Made by a program: the position numbers and the translations under genes. The notes under the pieces are model-generated. The model was not told the origin of the DNA and made no database searches. It worked only from the letters and a program-made list of their open reading frames with translations. Of a stretch of DNA of 64,000 nt, positions 9,397 through 18,598 are shown piece by piece. Every line of letters begins with the position of its first letter. Position 1 is the first letter of the stretch. The DNA is taken from contig NZ_CP102097.1 of NCBI RefSeq assembly GCF_024582835.1, positions 1,302,001 through 1,366,000 of the forward strand. Reading direction: 5' to 3'. Source of the stretch: Vibrio japonicus. Its GTDB lineage: Bacteria > Pseudomonadota > Gammaproteobacteria > Enterobacterales > Vibrionaceae.

Positions 9397-10185
9397 ATGG
9401 AAGAGTCAATTTTATTTCAGGTTGAAGCCGGTGTAGCAGTCATTACGCTTAACCGTCCTAAGCAACTGAATAGCTTCAACCCAGATATGCACAAAGCGCT
9501 TAAGCAAGCGTTAAAGCTAGCGGAAACTGATGATTCAGTGCGCGCAGTACTGCTAACCGGCACTGGGCGAGGGTTTTGTGCAGGGCAAGACCTTAACGAT
9601 CGCAACGTAAATAGCGGCGCAGAAATGCCGGATCTTGGCGAGAGTATCGAGAAATACTACAACCCTTTGATCAAACAAATTTCATCAATGCCAAAACCAG
9701 TCATTGCTGCAGTCAATGGTGTGGCTGCGGGCGCAGGTGCCAATATCGCATTCGCGTGTGACATCGTATTTGCTGCGAAATCAGCAAGTTTTATTCAGGC
9801 ATTTTGCAAGATCGGTCTAGTGCCAGATTCGGGAGGCACCTGGACACTGCCACGCTTAGTGGGTTCTGCGCGAGCGAAAGCCCTAATGTTGCTAGGCGAC
9901 AAAGTAAGCGCAAGTCAGGCGCAAGAGTGGGGCATGATCTGGCAATGCGTTGAAGACGAAGAACTCATCGAAACAGCGATGTCAGTGGCTAACCATCTCG
10001 CAACGCAGCCAACGAAAGGATTAGGTTTTATCAAACACGCGCTGAATCATTCTAGTGAAAACAGCTTAGAAGTTCAGCTGGACTTAGAAAAAGACCTTCA
10101 GCGACTTGCTGGTAGAACAGACGATTACCGTGAAGGCATCGCTGCATTTTTCGATAAGCGTGCACCTGAGTTTAAAGGGAAGTAA
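9397..10185 (+). CDS. paaG: PaaG, 1,2-epoxyphenylacetyl-CoA isomerase
   Basis: PaaG turns the ring-1,2-epoxide into the seven-membered oxepin-CoA. It is a crotonase-fold protein of 262 residues with GFCAGQDLND and GVAAGAGANIAFACD forming the oxyanion hole. The LVPDSGGTW segment carries the Asp used by PaaG-type isomerases in place of a hydratase Glu. It lies between paaF and paaH with 2-3 base spacers. Confidence 0.95.
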   Translation: MEESILFQVEAGVAVITLNRPKQLNSFNPDMHKALKQALKLAETDDSVRAVLLTGTGRGFCAGQDLNDRNVNSGAEMPDLGESIEKYYNPLIKQISSMPKPVIAAVNGVAAGAGANIAFACDIVFAAKSASFIQAFCKIGLVPDSGGTWTLPRLVGSARAKALMLLGDKVSASQAQEWGMIWQCVEDEELIETAMSVANHLATQPTKGLGFIKHALNHSSENSLEVQLDLEKDLQRLAGRTDDYREGIAAFFDKRAPEFKGK

Positions 10186-10187
10186 TC

Positions 10188-11696
10188 ATGGAGTTTGTGA
10201 TTAAAACCGTAGCGGTTATCGGTGCAGGCACTATGGGAGCCGGTATTGCTCAGGTTGCCGCTCAATCTGGATACCAAGTGGTTCTGTTCGATTTGGAACA
10301 GGGTAAAGCAGAGCAAGCCAAGTCGGTTATCGCGGCGCGTTTAGAAAAGCGTGTTGTGAACGGAAAAATGTCACTAAGTGCTAAAGAGACGTTGTTAGAT
10401 GCAATGCACTGCTCGGACGCTTTGCAAGATGTCGCGACCGCAGATCTGGTTATTGAAGCGATTGTTGAAGATCTTGCAATCAAACAAAGCTTATTCAGAG
10501 ATCTCGAATCAATTTGTCGAGAAGATTGTCTGCTTTCTACGAACACGTCGTCGATTTCGGTGACATCGATTGCCAGTACGCTGGCGAAACCGGAACGCTT
10601 CGTTGGGTTGCACTTCTTTAATCCAGCACCGTTGATGAAGTTAGTTGAAGTGGTACGCGGAATCGCGACGTCTCCCGCTGTTACTGAGGCAGCGAAAGCT
10701 TGGGCAGAATCATGTGGTAAACACGCGGTGATCACTCGCTCGCTTCCGGGCTTTATTGTAAACCGAGTAGCAAGACCGTTTTATGCAGAAGGTCTGCGTG
10801 CTTTGGAGTGCGGTGTGGCCGAGGTCCAGGATATTGACCATATCATCACTCAAGCAGGTCAGTTCAATATGGGGCCTTTCGAGCTTATGGATCTGATTGG
10901 TCACGATGTTAATTATGCGGTGACTAAAAGTGTTTATGATGCGTATTACCAAGACAAACGCTTTACTCCATCCTTGACGCAGAAAGAGCTTGTCGAGGCA
11001 GGTTTCTTAGGGCGTAAATCGGGTCGCGGCTTCTATTGTTATGACGCTTCGGCAGAGAAGCCAAGTGTTAACTTCGCCCAGAAATGTGTTCTGTCAGACC
11101 ACTTGTCGGTATCCCTCCAAGGCGATTGGAGTGCAGCCCCAAGCTTTGTTGAACTGACTCAATTGCCCAACACAAACAGCCAGGAAGGTGCGCCACAGCT
11201 GTGTGTAAACGACATCATCGTTACACCAACTCAAGGCGTAACAGCGTCAGAGTTATCTGAACAGCTACAGCGCCCTGTAGTGGTCTTTGATTACTGCCAA
11301 GATTACGGAGTGAGCGATATTATCGCGATTGCCCCTGCATTGCAGAATTCAGCACAACAAACTGCAGCTGTGATTGCTTACTTTCAATCAAAAGGCAAAC
11401 AGGTATTAGTGCTGGATGATTACCCTGGTCTGATTCTTTGGCGCACTTGGGTAATGCTGATCAATGAAGCACTGGATTTGGTCAATCAGCAAGGTGCGTC
11501 TCTAGCTGACGTCGATGTTGCAATGAAGAGTGGCGTTAACTATCCACTTGGCCCAATCGAGCAAGGTGAACACCTTGGCTGGCAACGCGTACTAGACACA
11601 CTTACTCATTTACAAGCCTTCTACTGTGAAGAAAGGTATCGCCCATCGCCATTGCTTCGCAAATTCGCAATTAAAGCTAAAGGAGTTAAAGCATGA
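10188..11696 (+). CDS. paaH: PaaH, 3-hydroxyadipyl-CoA dehydrogenase
   Basis: PaaH oxidises (S)-3-hydroxyadipyl-CoA to 3-oxoadipyl-CoA with NAD. The N-terminal Rossmann motif GAGTMGAGIAQ, the TNTSSIS segment and GLHFFNPAPLMKLVEVV are all present, followed by two C-terminal helical dimerisation repeats. At 502 residues it is slightly longer than the roughly 475 of E. coli, as the second helical unit is complete. Its stop overlaps the paaI start by 4 bases. Confidence 0.95.
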   Translation: MEFVIKTVAVIGAGTMGAGIAQVAAQSGYQVVLFDLEQGKAEQAKSVIAARLEKRVVNGKMSLSAKETLLDAMHCSDALQDVATADLVIEAIVEDLAIKQSLFRDLESICREDCLLSTNTSSISVTSIASTLAKPERFVGLHFFNPAPLMKLVEVVRGIATSPAVTEAAKAWAESCGKHAVITRSLPGFIVNRVARPFYAEGLRALECGVAEVQDIDHIITQAGQFNMGPFELMDLIGHDVNYAVTKSVYDAYYQDKRFTPSLTQKELVEAGFLGRKSGRGFYCYDASAEKPSVNFAQKCVLSDHLSVSLQGDWSAAPSFVELTQLPNTNSQEGAPQLCVNDIIVTPTQGVTASELSEQLQRPVVVFDYCQDYGVSDIIAIAPALQNSAQQTAAVIAYFQSKGKQVLVLDDYPGLILWRTWVMLINEALDLVNQQGASLADVDVAMKSGVNYPLGPIEQGEHLGWQRVLDTLTHLQAFYCEERYRPSPLLRKFAIKAKGVKA

Positions 11697-12172
11697 TAGT
11701 CGCCAATACAACGCAACTTTCAGAACACTTGAATGAAGCAGCCCACGAAAAAGTGGTGGCAGAGAAGGCTGTTGCAGCGATGTTAGAAAATGACACCTGC
11801 ACTAAATCAATGGGAATGGAGGTTGTAGACGTTGCCAAAGGAATGGCAAAAATCACGATGCGAGTGACTCAATCCATGCTCAATGGTCACAGCACTTGTC
11901 ATGGAGGTATGTTATTCACTCTGGCTGATACCGCATTTGCTTGTGCTTGTAACAGTGAAAACTTAGCGGCTGTGGCATCTGGATGCAGCATTGAATACAT
12001 TCGCCCGGCTTTTGAAAATGACCTGTTAACGGCGGTTGCGAATGTGAAATCTCAAGGAAAAGTAACCGGTACTTACGACATCGAAATCGTCAATCAGGAC
12101 CAAAAGTTGATAGCGCTGTTTCGTGGGAAATCTCACCGAATTGGCACAAAGCTAGTAAAGGAGGACAGTTAA
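11693..12172 (+). CDS. paaI: PaaI, hotdog-fold acyl-CoA thioesterase
   Basis: PaaI hydrolyses stalled phenylacetyl-CoA and hydroxyphenylacetyl-CoA intermediates, freeing CoA. The 159 residues contain the hotdog segment HGGMLFTLADTAFA, with the catalytic Asp, and a SIEYIRPA strand. It is about 20 residues longer at the N-terminus than the E. coli protein. The start overlaps paaH by four bases and its stop directly abuts paaJ, so these genes are tightly coupled. Confidence 0.94.
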   Translation: MIVANTTQLSEHLNEAAHEKVVAEKAVAAMLENDTCTKSMGMEVVDVAKGMAKITMRVTQSMLNGHSTCHGGMLFTLADTAFACACNSENLAAVASGCSIEYIRPAFENDLLTAVANVKSQGKVTGTYDIEIVNQDQKLIALFRGKSHRIGTKLVKEDS

Positions 12173-13378
12173 GTGACTAATGCATATATTTGTGATGGCG
12201 TCAGAACCCCAATCGGTCGATTCGGTGGCGCACTTTCAAGCGTTCGAGCGGATGATCTGGGCGCTATCCCTCTCAAAGCATTAATGGAACGCCATCCAGA
12301 TTTAGACTGGTCGGCGATTGATGATGTGATTTTAGGCTGTGCTAACCAAGCGGGTGAAGATAACCGCGACGTGGCTCGGATGTCACTATTGCTGGCAGGG
12401 ATGCCGATCGAAGTCTCTGGCACAACAATCAACCGCCTGTGTGGTTCCGGCATGGACGCAATCAGTCATGCAGCACGTACTATCAAAGCTGGCGAAGCGA
12501 AGTTGATGGTCGCTGGTGGCGTCGAATCTATGTCTCGCGCTCCATATGTGGTGAGCAAGCCAACTTCTGCATTTGATAGAAACGGTCAGATGTTTGATAC
12601 CACCATCGGTTGGCGTTTCATTAACCCGGCACTGCAAAATCAGTATGGTACAGATTCAATGCCAGAGACCGCAGAAAACGTTGCGGAGCGCTTCCAGATC
12701 AGCCGCGAAGATCAAGATACGTTTGCATTGCGTAGCCAACAGAGAACGCAGCAAGCAAAAGAGAAAGGGGTGCTTGCACAAGAGATTGTTCCGGTATCTA
12801 TTCCTCAGCGTAAAGGTGAACCTGTTGTTATTGCTGAAGATGAGCACCCTCGTCCGCAAACAACTCTGGAGCAGCTCGCTGCACTCAAAACACCATTCGC
12901 GCAAGACGGTTCGGTAACGGCAGGAAACTCTTCTGGCGTGAATGATGGCGCTGCTGCTGTACTGATCGCTAGTGACGATGCCGTTAAGCAGTATGGGCTA
13001 ACGCCTAAAGCGAAAATACTGGCAACAGCAACAGTTGGCGTAGAGCCTGCTATTATGGGTGTCGGACCAGCGCCAGCAGCGAAAAAAGTACTAGAAATGA
13101 CAGGGCTATCAATTAATGATATGGATGTTATCGAACTTAACGAAGCATTCGCATCACAAGCGCTAGCCGTGTTACGTGAGCTAGGTGTCGCAGATGATGC
13201 CGAGCACGTAAACCCGAATGGCGGTGCTATTGCGTTGGGTCATCCGTTAGGCATGAGCGGAGCTCGAATCGTAATGGCCGCGACTAATGAGCTAAAACGT
13301 AGAAATGGAAAATATGCTTTGTGCTGTATGTGTGTCGGCGTAGGGCAAGGGATCGCGATGATCATCGAAAACGTCTGA
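12173..13378 (+). CDS. paaJ: PaaJ, 3-oxoadipyl-CoA / 3-oxo-5,6-dehydrosuberyl-CoA thiolase
   Basis: This thiolase performs the two beta-ketothiolytic steps that release acetyl-CoA and finally succinyl-CoA. It has 401 residues. The nucleophilic Cys lies in NRLCGSGMDA, with NEAFASQAL, the GHPLG histidine and a C-terminal CCMCVGVGQG holding the second catalytic Cys. The start is GTG at 12173, immediately after the paaI stop and preceded by GGAGGA, a strong ribosome-binding site. Confidence 0.96.
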   Translation: MTNAYICDGVRTPIGRFGGALSSVRADDLGAIPLKALMERHPDLDWSAIDDVILGCANQAGEDNRDVARMSLLLAGMPIEVSGTTINRLCGSGMDAISHAARTIKAGEAKLMVAGGVESMSRAPYVVSKPTSAFDRNGQMFDTTIGWRFINPALQNQYGTDSMPETAENVAERFQISREDQDTFALRSQQRTQQAKEKGVLAQEIVPVSIPQRKGEPVVIAEDEHPRPQTTLEQLAALKTPFAQDGSVTAGNSSGVNDGAAAVLIASDDAVKQYGLTPKAKILATATVGVEPAIMGVGPAPAAKKVLEMTGLSINDMDVIELNEAFASQALAVLRELGVADDAEHVNPNGGAIALGHPLGMSGARIVMAATNELKRRNGKYALCCMCVGVGQGIAMIIENV

Positions 13379-13450
13379 AATTAAAACAAATACAACAGAC
13401 GGGATTAACAGCCGAATAAGAAACAAAAGGATTTACTAGGAGAAGGACAC

Positions 13451-14752
13451 ATGAATAAGTATTCAAATACGCTGGACGCGATTGAGACCGCTTCTGTAGA
13501 GGAGTTAAGAGAACTCCAATTCAGACGTATGAAGTGGACGCTTGAACATGCTTATAAGAACTCACCAATGTACACTAAGAAGTTTGATGAAGCGGGGGTG
13601 CATCCATCAGACTTCAAATGTCTAGAAGACATCAATAAATTTCCATACACCACCAAACAAGATCTACGAGATAATTATCCATTTAACTCTTTTGCGGTAC
13701 CGATGGAAGATGTGGCTCGTATCCATGCCTCATCCGGTACAACAGGGCAACCAACAGTTGTCGGTTATACGCAAAATGACATCGATACATGGGCCAACAT
13801 TGTTGCTCGTTCGATTCGTGCTGCGGGTGGTAGTGCGAAAGATCTTATCCACATATCTTACGGCTACGGATTGTTTACTGGTGGCTTAGGTGCGCACTAT
13901 GGTGCAGAGCGCCTCGGTGCTGCGGTTATTCCGATGTCTGGCGGACAAACAGAGAAACAAGTTCAACTGATTGAAGACTTTAAACCAACCATTATCATGG
14001 TGACACCATCTTACTGCCTTAACTTGCTGGATAAGTTAGAAGAGCACTATGGTGGTGATGCATCGGGTTGTTCCCTTAAAGTGGGCATTTTCGGTGCTGA
14101 GCCTTGGTCAAACGAGATGCGCAAAGAGATAGAAAGACGCTTAGGCATTGTTGCTCTCGACATCTATGGACTGTCTGAAGTCATGGGGCCGGGTGTTGCT
14201 ATGGAGTGTGCGGAAACCAAAGATGGTCCAACTATCTGGGAAGATCACTTCTATCCTGAAATCATTGACCCTGTTACAGGTAACGTGATGCCTGACGGAG
14301 AGCATGGAGAACTTGTCTTCACATCGTTGACGAAAGAAGCGTTACCGATCATTCGATACCGAACTCGTGACCTGACTCGTTTGTTGCCGGGTACCGCACG
14401 TACGATGCGCCGTATGGACAAAATTACCGGCCGAAGTGATGACATGTTGATCATCCGTGGAGTCAACGTATTCCCATCGCAAATTGAAGAGCAGATTCTG
14501 CAAATTGAAGAGCTGAGCCCACATTACCAACTCGAAGTGATTCGTAAAGGTAACCTCGATCATTTGGTTGTATTGCTCGAAGCAAAAGACAACGTTTATC
14601 TGGACCAAAGTGAGATGATTACCAAACGTCTGCAACATCAAATCAAGTCGATGATTGGGATCTCTACCACAATTGATTTGCTCCCAGTAAATGGCATCCC
14701 TCGATCTGATGGGAAAGCGGTGCGTGTGAGAGATTTACGTCCTAAAGAATAA
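13451..14752 (+). CDS. paaK: PaaK, phenylacetate-CoA ligase
   Basis: PaaK activates phenylacetate with ATP and CoA, the entry step of the pathway. The 433 residues show the adenylate-forming core: SSGTTGQPTVV (phosphate-binding loop), the aryl-CoA ligase FGAEPWS and YGLSEVMGPG, and YRTRDLTRLLPG before the mobile C-terminal domain with IIRGVNVFPSQIE. An AGGAGAAGG ribosome-binding site is strong. It is the last gene of paaA-K, 72 bases after paaJ. Confidence 0.97.
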   Translation: MNKYSNTLDAIETASVEELRELQFRRMKWTLEHAYKNSPMYTKKFDEAGVHPSDFKCLEDINKFPYTTKQDLRDNYPFNSFAVPMEDVARIHASSGTTGQPTVVGYTQNDIDTWANIVARSIRAAGGSAKDLIHISYGYGLFTGGLGAHYGAERLGAAVIPMSGGQTEKQVQLIEDFKPTIIMVTPSYCLNLLDKLEEHYGGDASGCSLKVGIFGAEPWSNEMRKEIERRLGIVALDIYGLSEVMGPGVAMECAETKDGPTIWEDHFYPEIIDPVTGNVMPDGEHGELVFTSLTKEALPIIRYRTRDLTRLLPGTARTMRRMDKITGRSDDMLIIRGVNVFPSQIEEQILQIEELSPHYQLEVIRKGNLDHLVVLLEAKDNVYLDQSEMITKRLQHQIKSMIGISTTIDLLPVNGIPRSDGKAVRVRDLRPKE

Positions 14753-14760
14753 CTGTTCGG

Positions 14761-14800
14761 TATGCCACTCTCGGTAAAGGTTGTATTCGAGAGTGGCATA
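14761..14800 (+). terminator. Perfect 13-bp hairpin between paaK and paaX
   Basis: TATGCCACTCTCG at 14761-14773 pairs exactly with CGAGAGTGGCATA at 14788-14800 across a 14-base loop. No T-run follows, so it is not a standard rho-independent terminator. It could protect the 3' end of the paaA-K message or reduce readthrough into paaX. Confidence 0.55.
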
Positions 14801-14855
14801 ACTGCCCTAATTATGAATAATACAAAGACTATTTAGGGTAACGGATTGGCTTTTA

Positions 14856-15818
14856 ATGATTAGACATAAGTTAGAAGCCAGACATGGAGCTATTTTGAAC
14901 CAAGATTTACATTCATTTTTTGAAAAAATTTCCGGTCATCAGTCAATCAGTGGTACCTCGTTGATTGTGTCCTATTTTGGTGACTATTTGTGGACGTGTG
15001 GTGGTGGAATTTGGTTGGGCAACCTGATTCAAGCGATGGAAACACTGGGCTTGAATCAACGCGTTGTTCGTTCGTCTGTATTTCGTCTGCACAAAGATGA
15101 GTGGTTGACGGTCAATAAAGTGGGCCGTAAGAGTTACTATTATCTGGATCCTGCCAGATACAATGACATGCTCAACGCCAACAAGAAAATTTACCATTCA
15201 GAGAAAGTGGCGTGGAGCAAACGTTGGAACATTATTCATACGTCACTTGGTCCGACAAATAGCAGTAAAAACAAGGTCAGATACCTGCAACATAAAGGGT
15301 TTGGTTTGTTCGACAAGGACTTTTTCGTTCAACCCGATCTCCAGCAATTGACGCCAGAAATTAAGCAAGAGATTACGAGAACCATCTCTAGCGCCAAGAT
15401 ATTTCAACAGGCCGAGTTGTATTCTGAAAGCGAAGACGCATTAAGAAATATGGTTCGACAATCTTGGGATATTGAGCGTATAGCAGACGATTATCAGCTG
15501 TTTATCGACTTATTCCATCCTGCTTGGAAAATATTAGAAGGCATGGAAGATGACGCGATTACTGAGGAAGATGCGTTTAAGATGAGACTGCTGGTTATTC
15601 ACTTTTATCGCCGAATCATTGTTAAAGACCCTGACTTACCAGTAGAGCTTCTACCAGAAGACTGGCCACGAAAAGACGCTGAGCAATTAACCATTAATAT
15701 CTATCGAAAAGTTCACGCTAAGGCATTGAAATATGTAATGGATAGCAGCGAAACACCAAATGGAAAGCTGTCTGTACCGTCACCCAACTATTACATTCGT
15801 TTTGGTGGCCTAAGCTAG
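14856..15818 (+). CDS. paaX: PaaX, phenylacetyl-CoA-responsive repressor
   Basis: PaaX represses the paa operons until phenylacetyl-CoA binds. The 320 residues match the family length. The N-terminal winged-helix region is recognisable by SGTSLIVSYFGDY, GGGIWLGNLI and the recognition stretch RVVRSSVFRLHKDEWL. The C-terminal half carries YRRIIVKDPDLPVELLPEDWP, conserved in PaaX. It lies 103 bases after paaK and 26 before paaY, so paaXY can form its own unit, probably controlling the repeats at 4932-4970. Confidence 0.95.
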   Translation: MIRHKLEARHGAILNQDLHSFFEKISGHQSISGTSLIVSYFGDYLWTCGGGIWLGNLIQAMETLGLNQRVVRSSVFRLHKDEWLTVNKVGRKSYYYLDPARYNDMLNANKKIYHSEKVAWSKRWNIIHTSLGPTNSSKNKVRYLQHKGFGLFDKDFFVQPDLQQLTPEIKQEITRTISSAKIFQQAELYSESEDALRNMVRQSWDIERIADDYQLFIDLFHPAWKILEGMEDDAITEEDAFKMRLLVIHFYRRIIVKDPDLPVELLPEDWPRKDAEQLTINIYRKVHAKALKYVMDSSETPNGKLSVPSPNYYIRFGGLS

Positions 15819-15844
15819 AGTGAGCTTTGTGACAAGGAAGTACA

Positions 15845-16438
15845 ATGCCCATCTATCAATTTGCTGATGTTATTCCCGTTATTCACCCTTCGGCGTTCGT
15901 TCATCCGAGCGCTGAAATCATAGGTGATGTCATCATCGAGGAAAATGTTTATATAGGACCTCTTGCGGTATTGCGTGGGGATTTTGGTCGCCTAATCGTG
16001 AAAAAAGGCGCTAACGTTCAAGACAACTGCGTAATGCATGGCTTTCCCGGCAAAGAAACCATTCTCGAACAAAATGTTCATGTCGGGCACGGAGCGATCA
16101 TCCACGGTTGCTGTATTGGTGAAAATACCTTAGTAGGGATGAATGCTGTTGTTATGGATCTTACTCGAATAGGAAAGGAATCCATTATTGGCGCGAATAG
16201 CTTTGTAAAAGCCAGGAGTGACTACCCTCCAAGAAGTATGATTTTAGGTAGTCCGGCAGAACGAAAAAGAGAGGTATCGGATGATGAACTTAAATGGAAA
16301 GAGCGTGGTACGCAGATGTATCATCGCTTAGCAGAACGCTGTATTAAAGAACTCAAACTTGTCGAGCCTCTAAGCGAAGTGGAAGCCAATAGACCTAAAC
16401 TATCTTGGGAGTTGACGCACGTTCCTAAAGCTACCTAG
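15845..16438 (+). CDS. paaY: PaaY, hexapeptide-repeat thioesterase
   Basis: PaaY is a gamma-carbonic-anhydrase-like left-handed beta-helix protein that acts as a thioesterase on dead-end ring-hydroxylated CoA products. The 197 residues show hexapeptide repeats and the three metal-binding histidines expected in NCVMHGFPG and HVGHGAIIHGC. It closes the paa locus. No clear terminator was seen in the 104 bases between it and the convergent M23 peptidase gene. Confidence 0.94.
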   Translation: MPIYQFADVIPVIHPSAFVHPSAEIIGDVIIEENVYIGPLAVLRGDFGRLIVKKGANVQDNCVMHGFPGKETILEQNVHVGHGAIIHGCCIGENTLVGMNAVVMDLTRIGKESIIGANSFVKARSDYPPRSMILGSPAERKREVSDDELKWKERGTQMYHRLAERCIKELKLVEPLSEVEANRPKLSWELTHVPKAT

Positions 16439-16542
16439 CGGTAGGAATGCGAACCGGGTATGTTATTGATAAGTTCGATCTAGCGGCGGCCAGATTACAA
16501 CAGCACCAAATTCTTATCTACTTATATTGAACCGTGACGAAT

Positions 16543-17508
16543 TTAAAGAGACGCTGGCGCATCAAGAGCTTTCACAAGTGCGGTGTGTTCTAAGTGTGCC
16601 GCGACTAACATCCTCGGGTTTACAATAGGTGAAGCGTCTTCTTGCACATATTGTTCATAATCGACCGGAGTTCCGTCGACCAGGAGCTCAATATGAAGAT
16701 GCGGCCCTGTTGTTCTTCCGCTATTTCCGGATTTACCTATGATTTGTCCTTTGGTTACTCGTTCTCCCACGCGAACATGACGTTTTGAAAGGTGCAGGTA
16801 TCTGGACAGTGTCCCGTTGCTGTGACGAATGTTTATATAGTGGCCAGCAAAACGGTTGTAGCGAGACTTCTCAACCACGCCATCAGCAATACTACGAATA
16901 TCGGTCCCTACCGGTATTGCAAAGTCTGTCCCAAAGTGCGGGACGACAAGGTGTGTTACAGGGTGCTTTCGTTTTAGATCAAAAGACGAACTTACAACGG
17001 CTTCTACATCCAATGGCGAGTCAAAATATGGCTTTCGGGTTAACTTGACGCCGTATTGGTCATAGGCGTGACGATTACCATCATTCATTACAAAAAAGTC
17101 TTTATTCTTGCCTGAATAGTAAAAAGCACTGATGTATCTTTCATTATTCTTGTTGAACTGAGTTTTTGCAGAGAATTTGTCGCCGTTGCTGACATCACCA
17201 ATAATATCGAAGCGACTTTCGATAAGGCTTAATAAAGGTTTAATCTCCCTTTGAGACAGGCCAGAGTTCATCAGGGACGCAACAAACGAATAATCTATGT
17301 TGCCCGTCGTTATTGCATTTCTTCTAAAATGACTTTGGTAGATTTGTTCGATATCACTATACGCCACTGAGGGGGCTTCAACGGATGGGGGGCTCTCGTC
17401 TACTGTTAGAAGGTGAGGTATTGAGTTTATAGCGATGATCACAAGCAAAATGATAGCAAGGGGGATGGCTACGATCGGAGTATGCTGTTTTAACGCTATG
17501 CTTGTCAT
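16543..17508 (-). CDS. M23-family metallopeptidase, membrane anchored
   Basis: This is a probable peptidoglycan DD-endopeptidase of the LytM/M23 type, acting in the periplasm. It has 321 residues: one N-terminal hydrophobic segment (about 12-30), a helical middle region and the C-terminal M23 domain with both zinc motifs, HFGTD and HLHIEL, and the usual HVRVGERVTKGQIIGKSGNSG stretch. It is convergent with paaY, and its upstream side faces the gap before the T6SS effector zone. Catalytic residues appear intact. A link to T6SS is possible but unproven. Confidence 0.9.
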   Translation of the reverse strand: MTSIALKQHTPIVAIPLAIILLVIIAINSIPHLLTVDESPPSVEAPSVAYSDIEQIYQSHFRRNAITTGNIDYSFVASLMNSGLSQREIKPLLSLIESRFDIIGDVSNGDKFSAKTQFNKNNERYISAFYYSGKNKDFFVMNDGNRHAYDQYGVKLTRKPYFDSPLDVEAVVSSSFDLKRKHPVTHLVVPHFGTDFAIPVGTDIRSIADGVVEKSRYNRFAGHYINIRHSNGTLSRYLHLSKRHVRVGERVTKGQIIGKSGNSGRTTGPHLHIELLVDGTPVDYEQYVQEDASPIVNPRMLVAAHLEHTALVKALDAPASL

Positions 17509-18598
17509 TAAATCAGAATGGTATGTATAAGATAAAAATTGTTCGTAAGTATAATATTTAAAAGAAAGTTCTACACGCCATTAAATGTAAAACCTTTCAA
17601 TTTACTAGGAAAATAATTAATAACCTTAATGTAAGGTATGCATGTGTCTGGAATTAGAACGGAAAATTAGTTCTAACAACCATTTTAGTGGTTATTTTGT
17701 CGGGTTGGAAGAACCTTTCTACAGTAATGATGTAAACGAATTGATAGTATTCAATGTGTTCAGTTCTTATCCAGGTTAATCGCTCATAGCTGTTATAGCT
17801 GCCTTAAAAAAGTTATCTAACAATAAATTCAATTTATTTTGCGATGCTGTTGTGACTTGTGCCAAACGAATTGACTTTTTTAAAAAATTTAGAGGTAGCT
17901 CTATCTTCATTATGGAAGGTGAAATAACTAGAATACCTAGCTCTAATTTTGTTTTAGGTGCGGGATGGGTGAATGTGCGCGCAATATTTACTTTGTCGTG
18001 GTGAATGTGTCACGTTGTGAATATGGACTGATATTATATACTTGCCCCGTCGCTATACAGTAAGTATAGAGTTCTGCATTAGGTAGTGTGTTCTGCCTAA
18101 CGTTTTGTAGCTAGTGACGGAGCGAAATTTAGCCTAGCATCGCTTGCGAGCAGTTACTTTTTTGTGGGTGTAATACACACTCACCTTTTTATTCGCACTT
18201 CTTCAGCAGTGAACCCTTAAACAAAGTAGAGTTTGCTGCTGGGGAGGTTATCTAGTTCATAACACTACATATCGTTAATTATATATAAGCTAGGTTGCAA
18301 GCGCTCTAACGGTCAATATTGTTAACTTCTACCCAAATTTATCATTTTTTACATAGATAATTTGAACGGTTATCGGATTGCATGAGTATAAATAACAACA
18401 TTTTGGTGAATATAACGACTATTCTTGTGGTTAAATAGACTAAATGATTAGTAATTATGTCGGCTTAGATGGAATGTAACTTTCATTGAAAAAAATGCAT
18501 TAACTGAGTAGCATGCGACCACCAAATCGTACTTGTAAGCCTTATCAGCTTAATTGTCACCGCAACTATATTAACGATGTTGGTTGTGGAGAAATCAA
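17509..18598. other. 1.1-kb gene-free AT-rich spacer before the effector zone
   Basis: No convincing coding frame was seen here. The spacer must hold the M23 promoter (minus) and the promoter of the MIX module (plus). Two adjacent small hairpins lie at 17654-17676 (TTAGAAC / GTTCTAA) and 17678-17693 (AACCA / TGGTT). A loose sigma-54-like match (GG, ten bases, then TTGCA geometry) lies at 18367-18382, but its -24 half is poor. The area marks the border between the catabolic locus and the T6SS locus. Confidence 0.5.
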
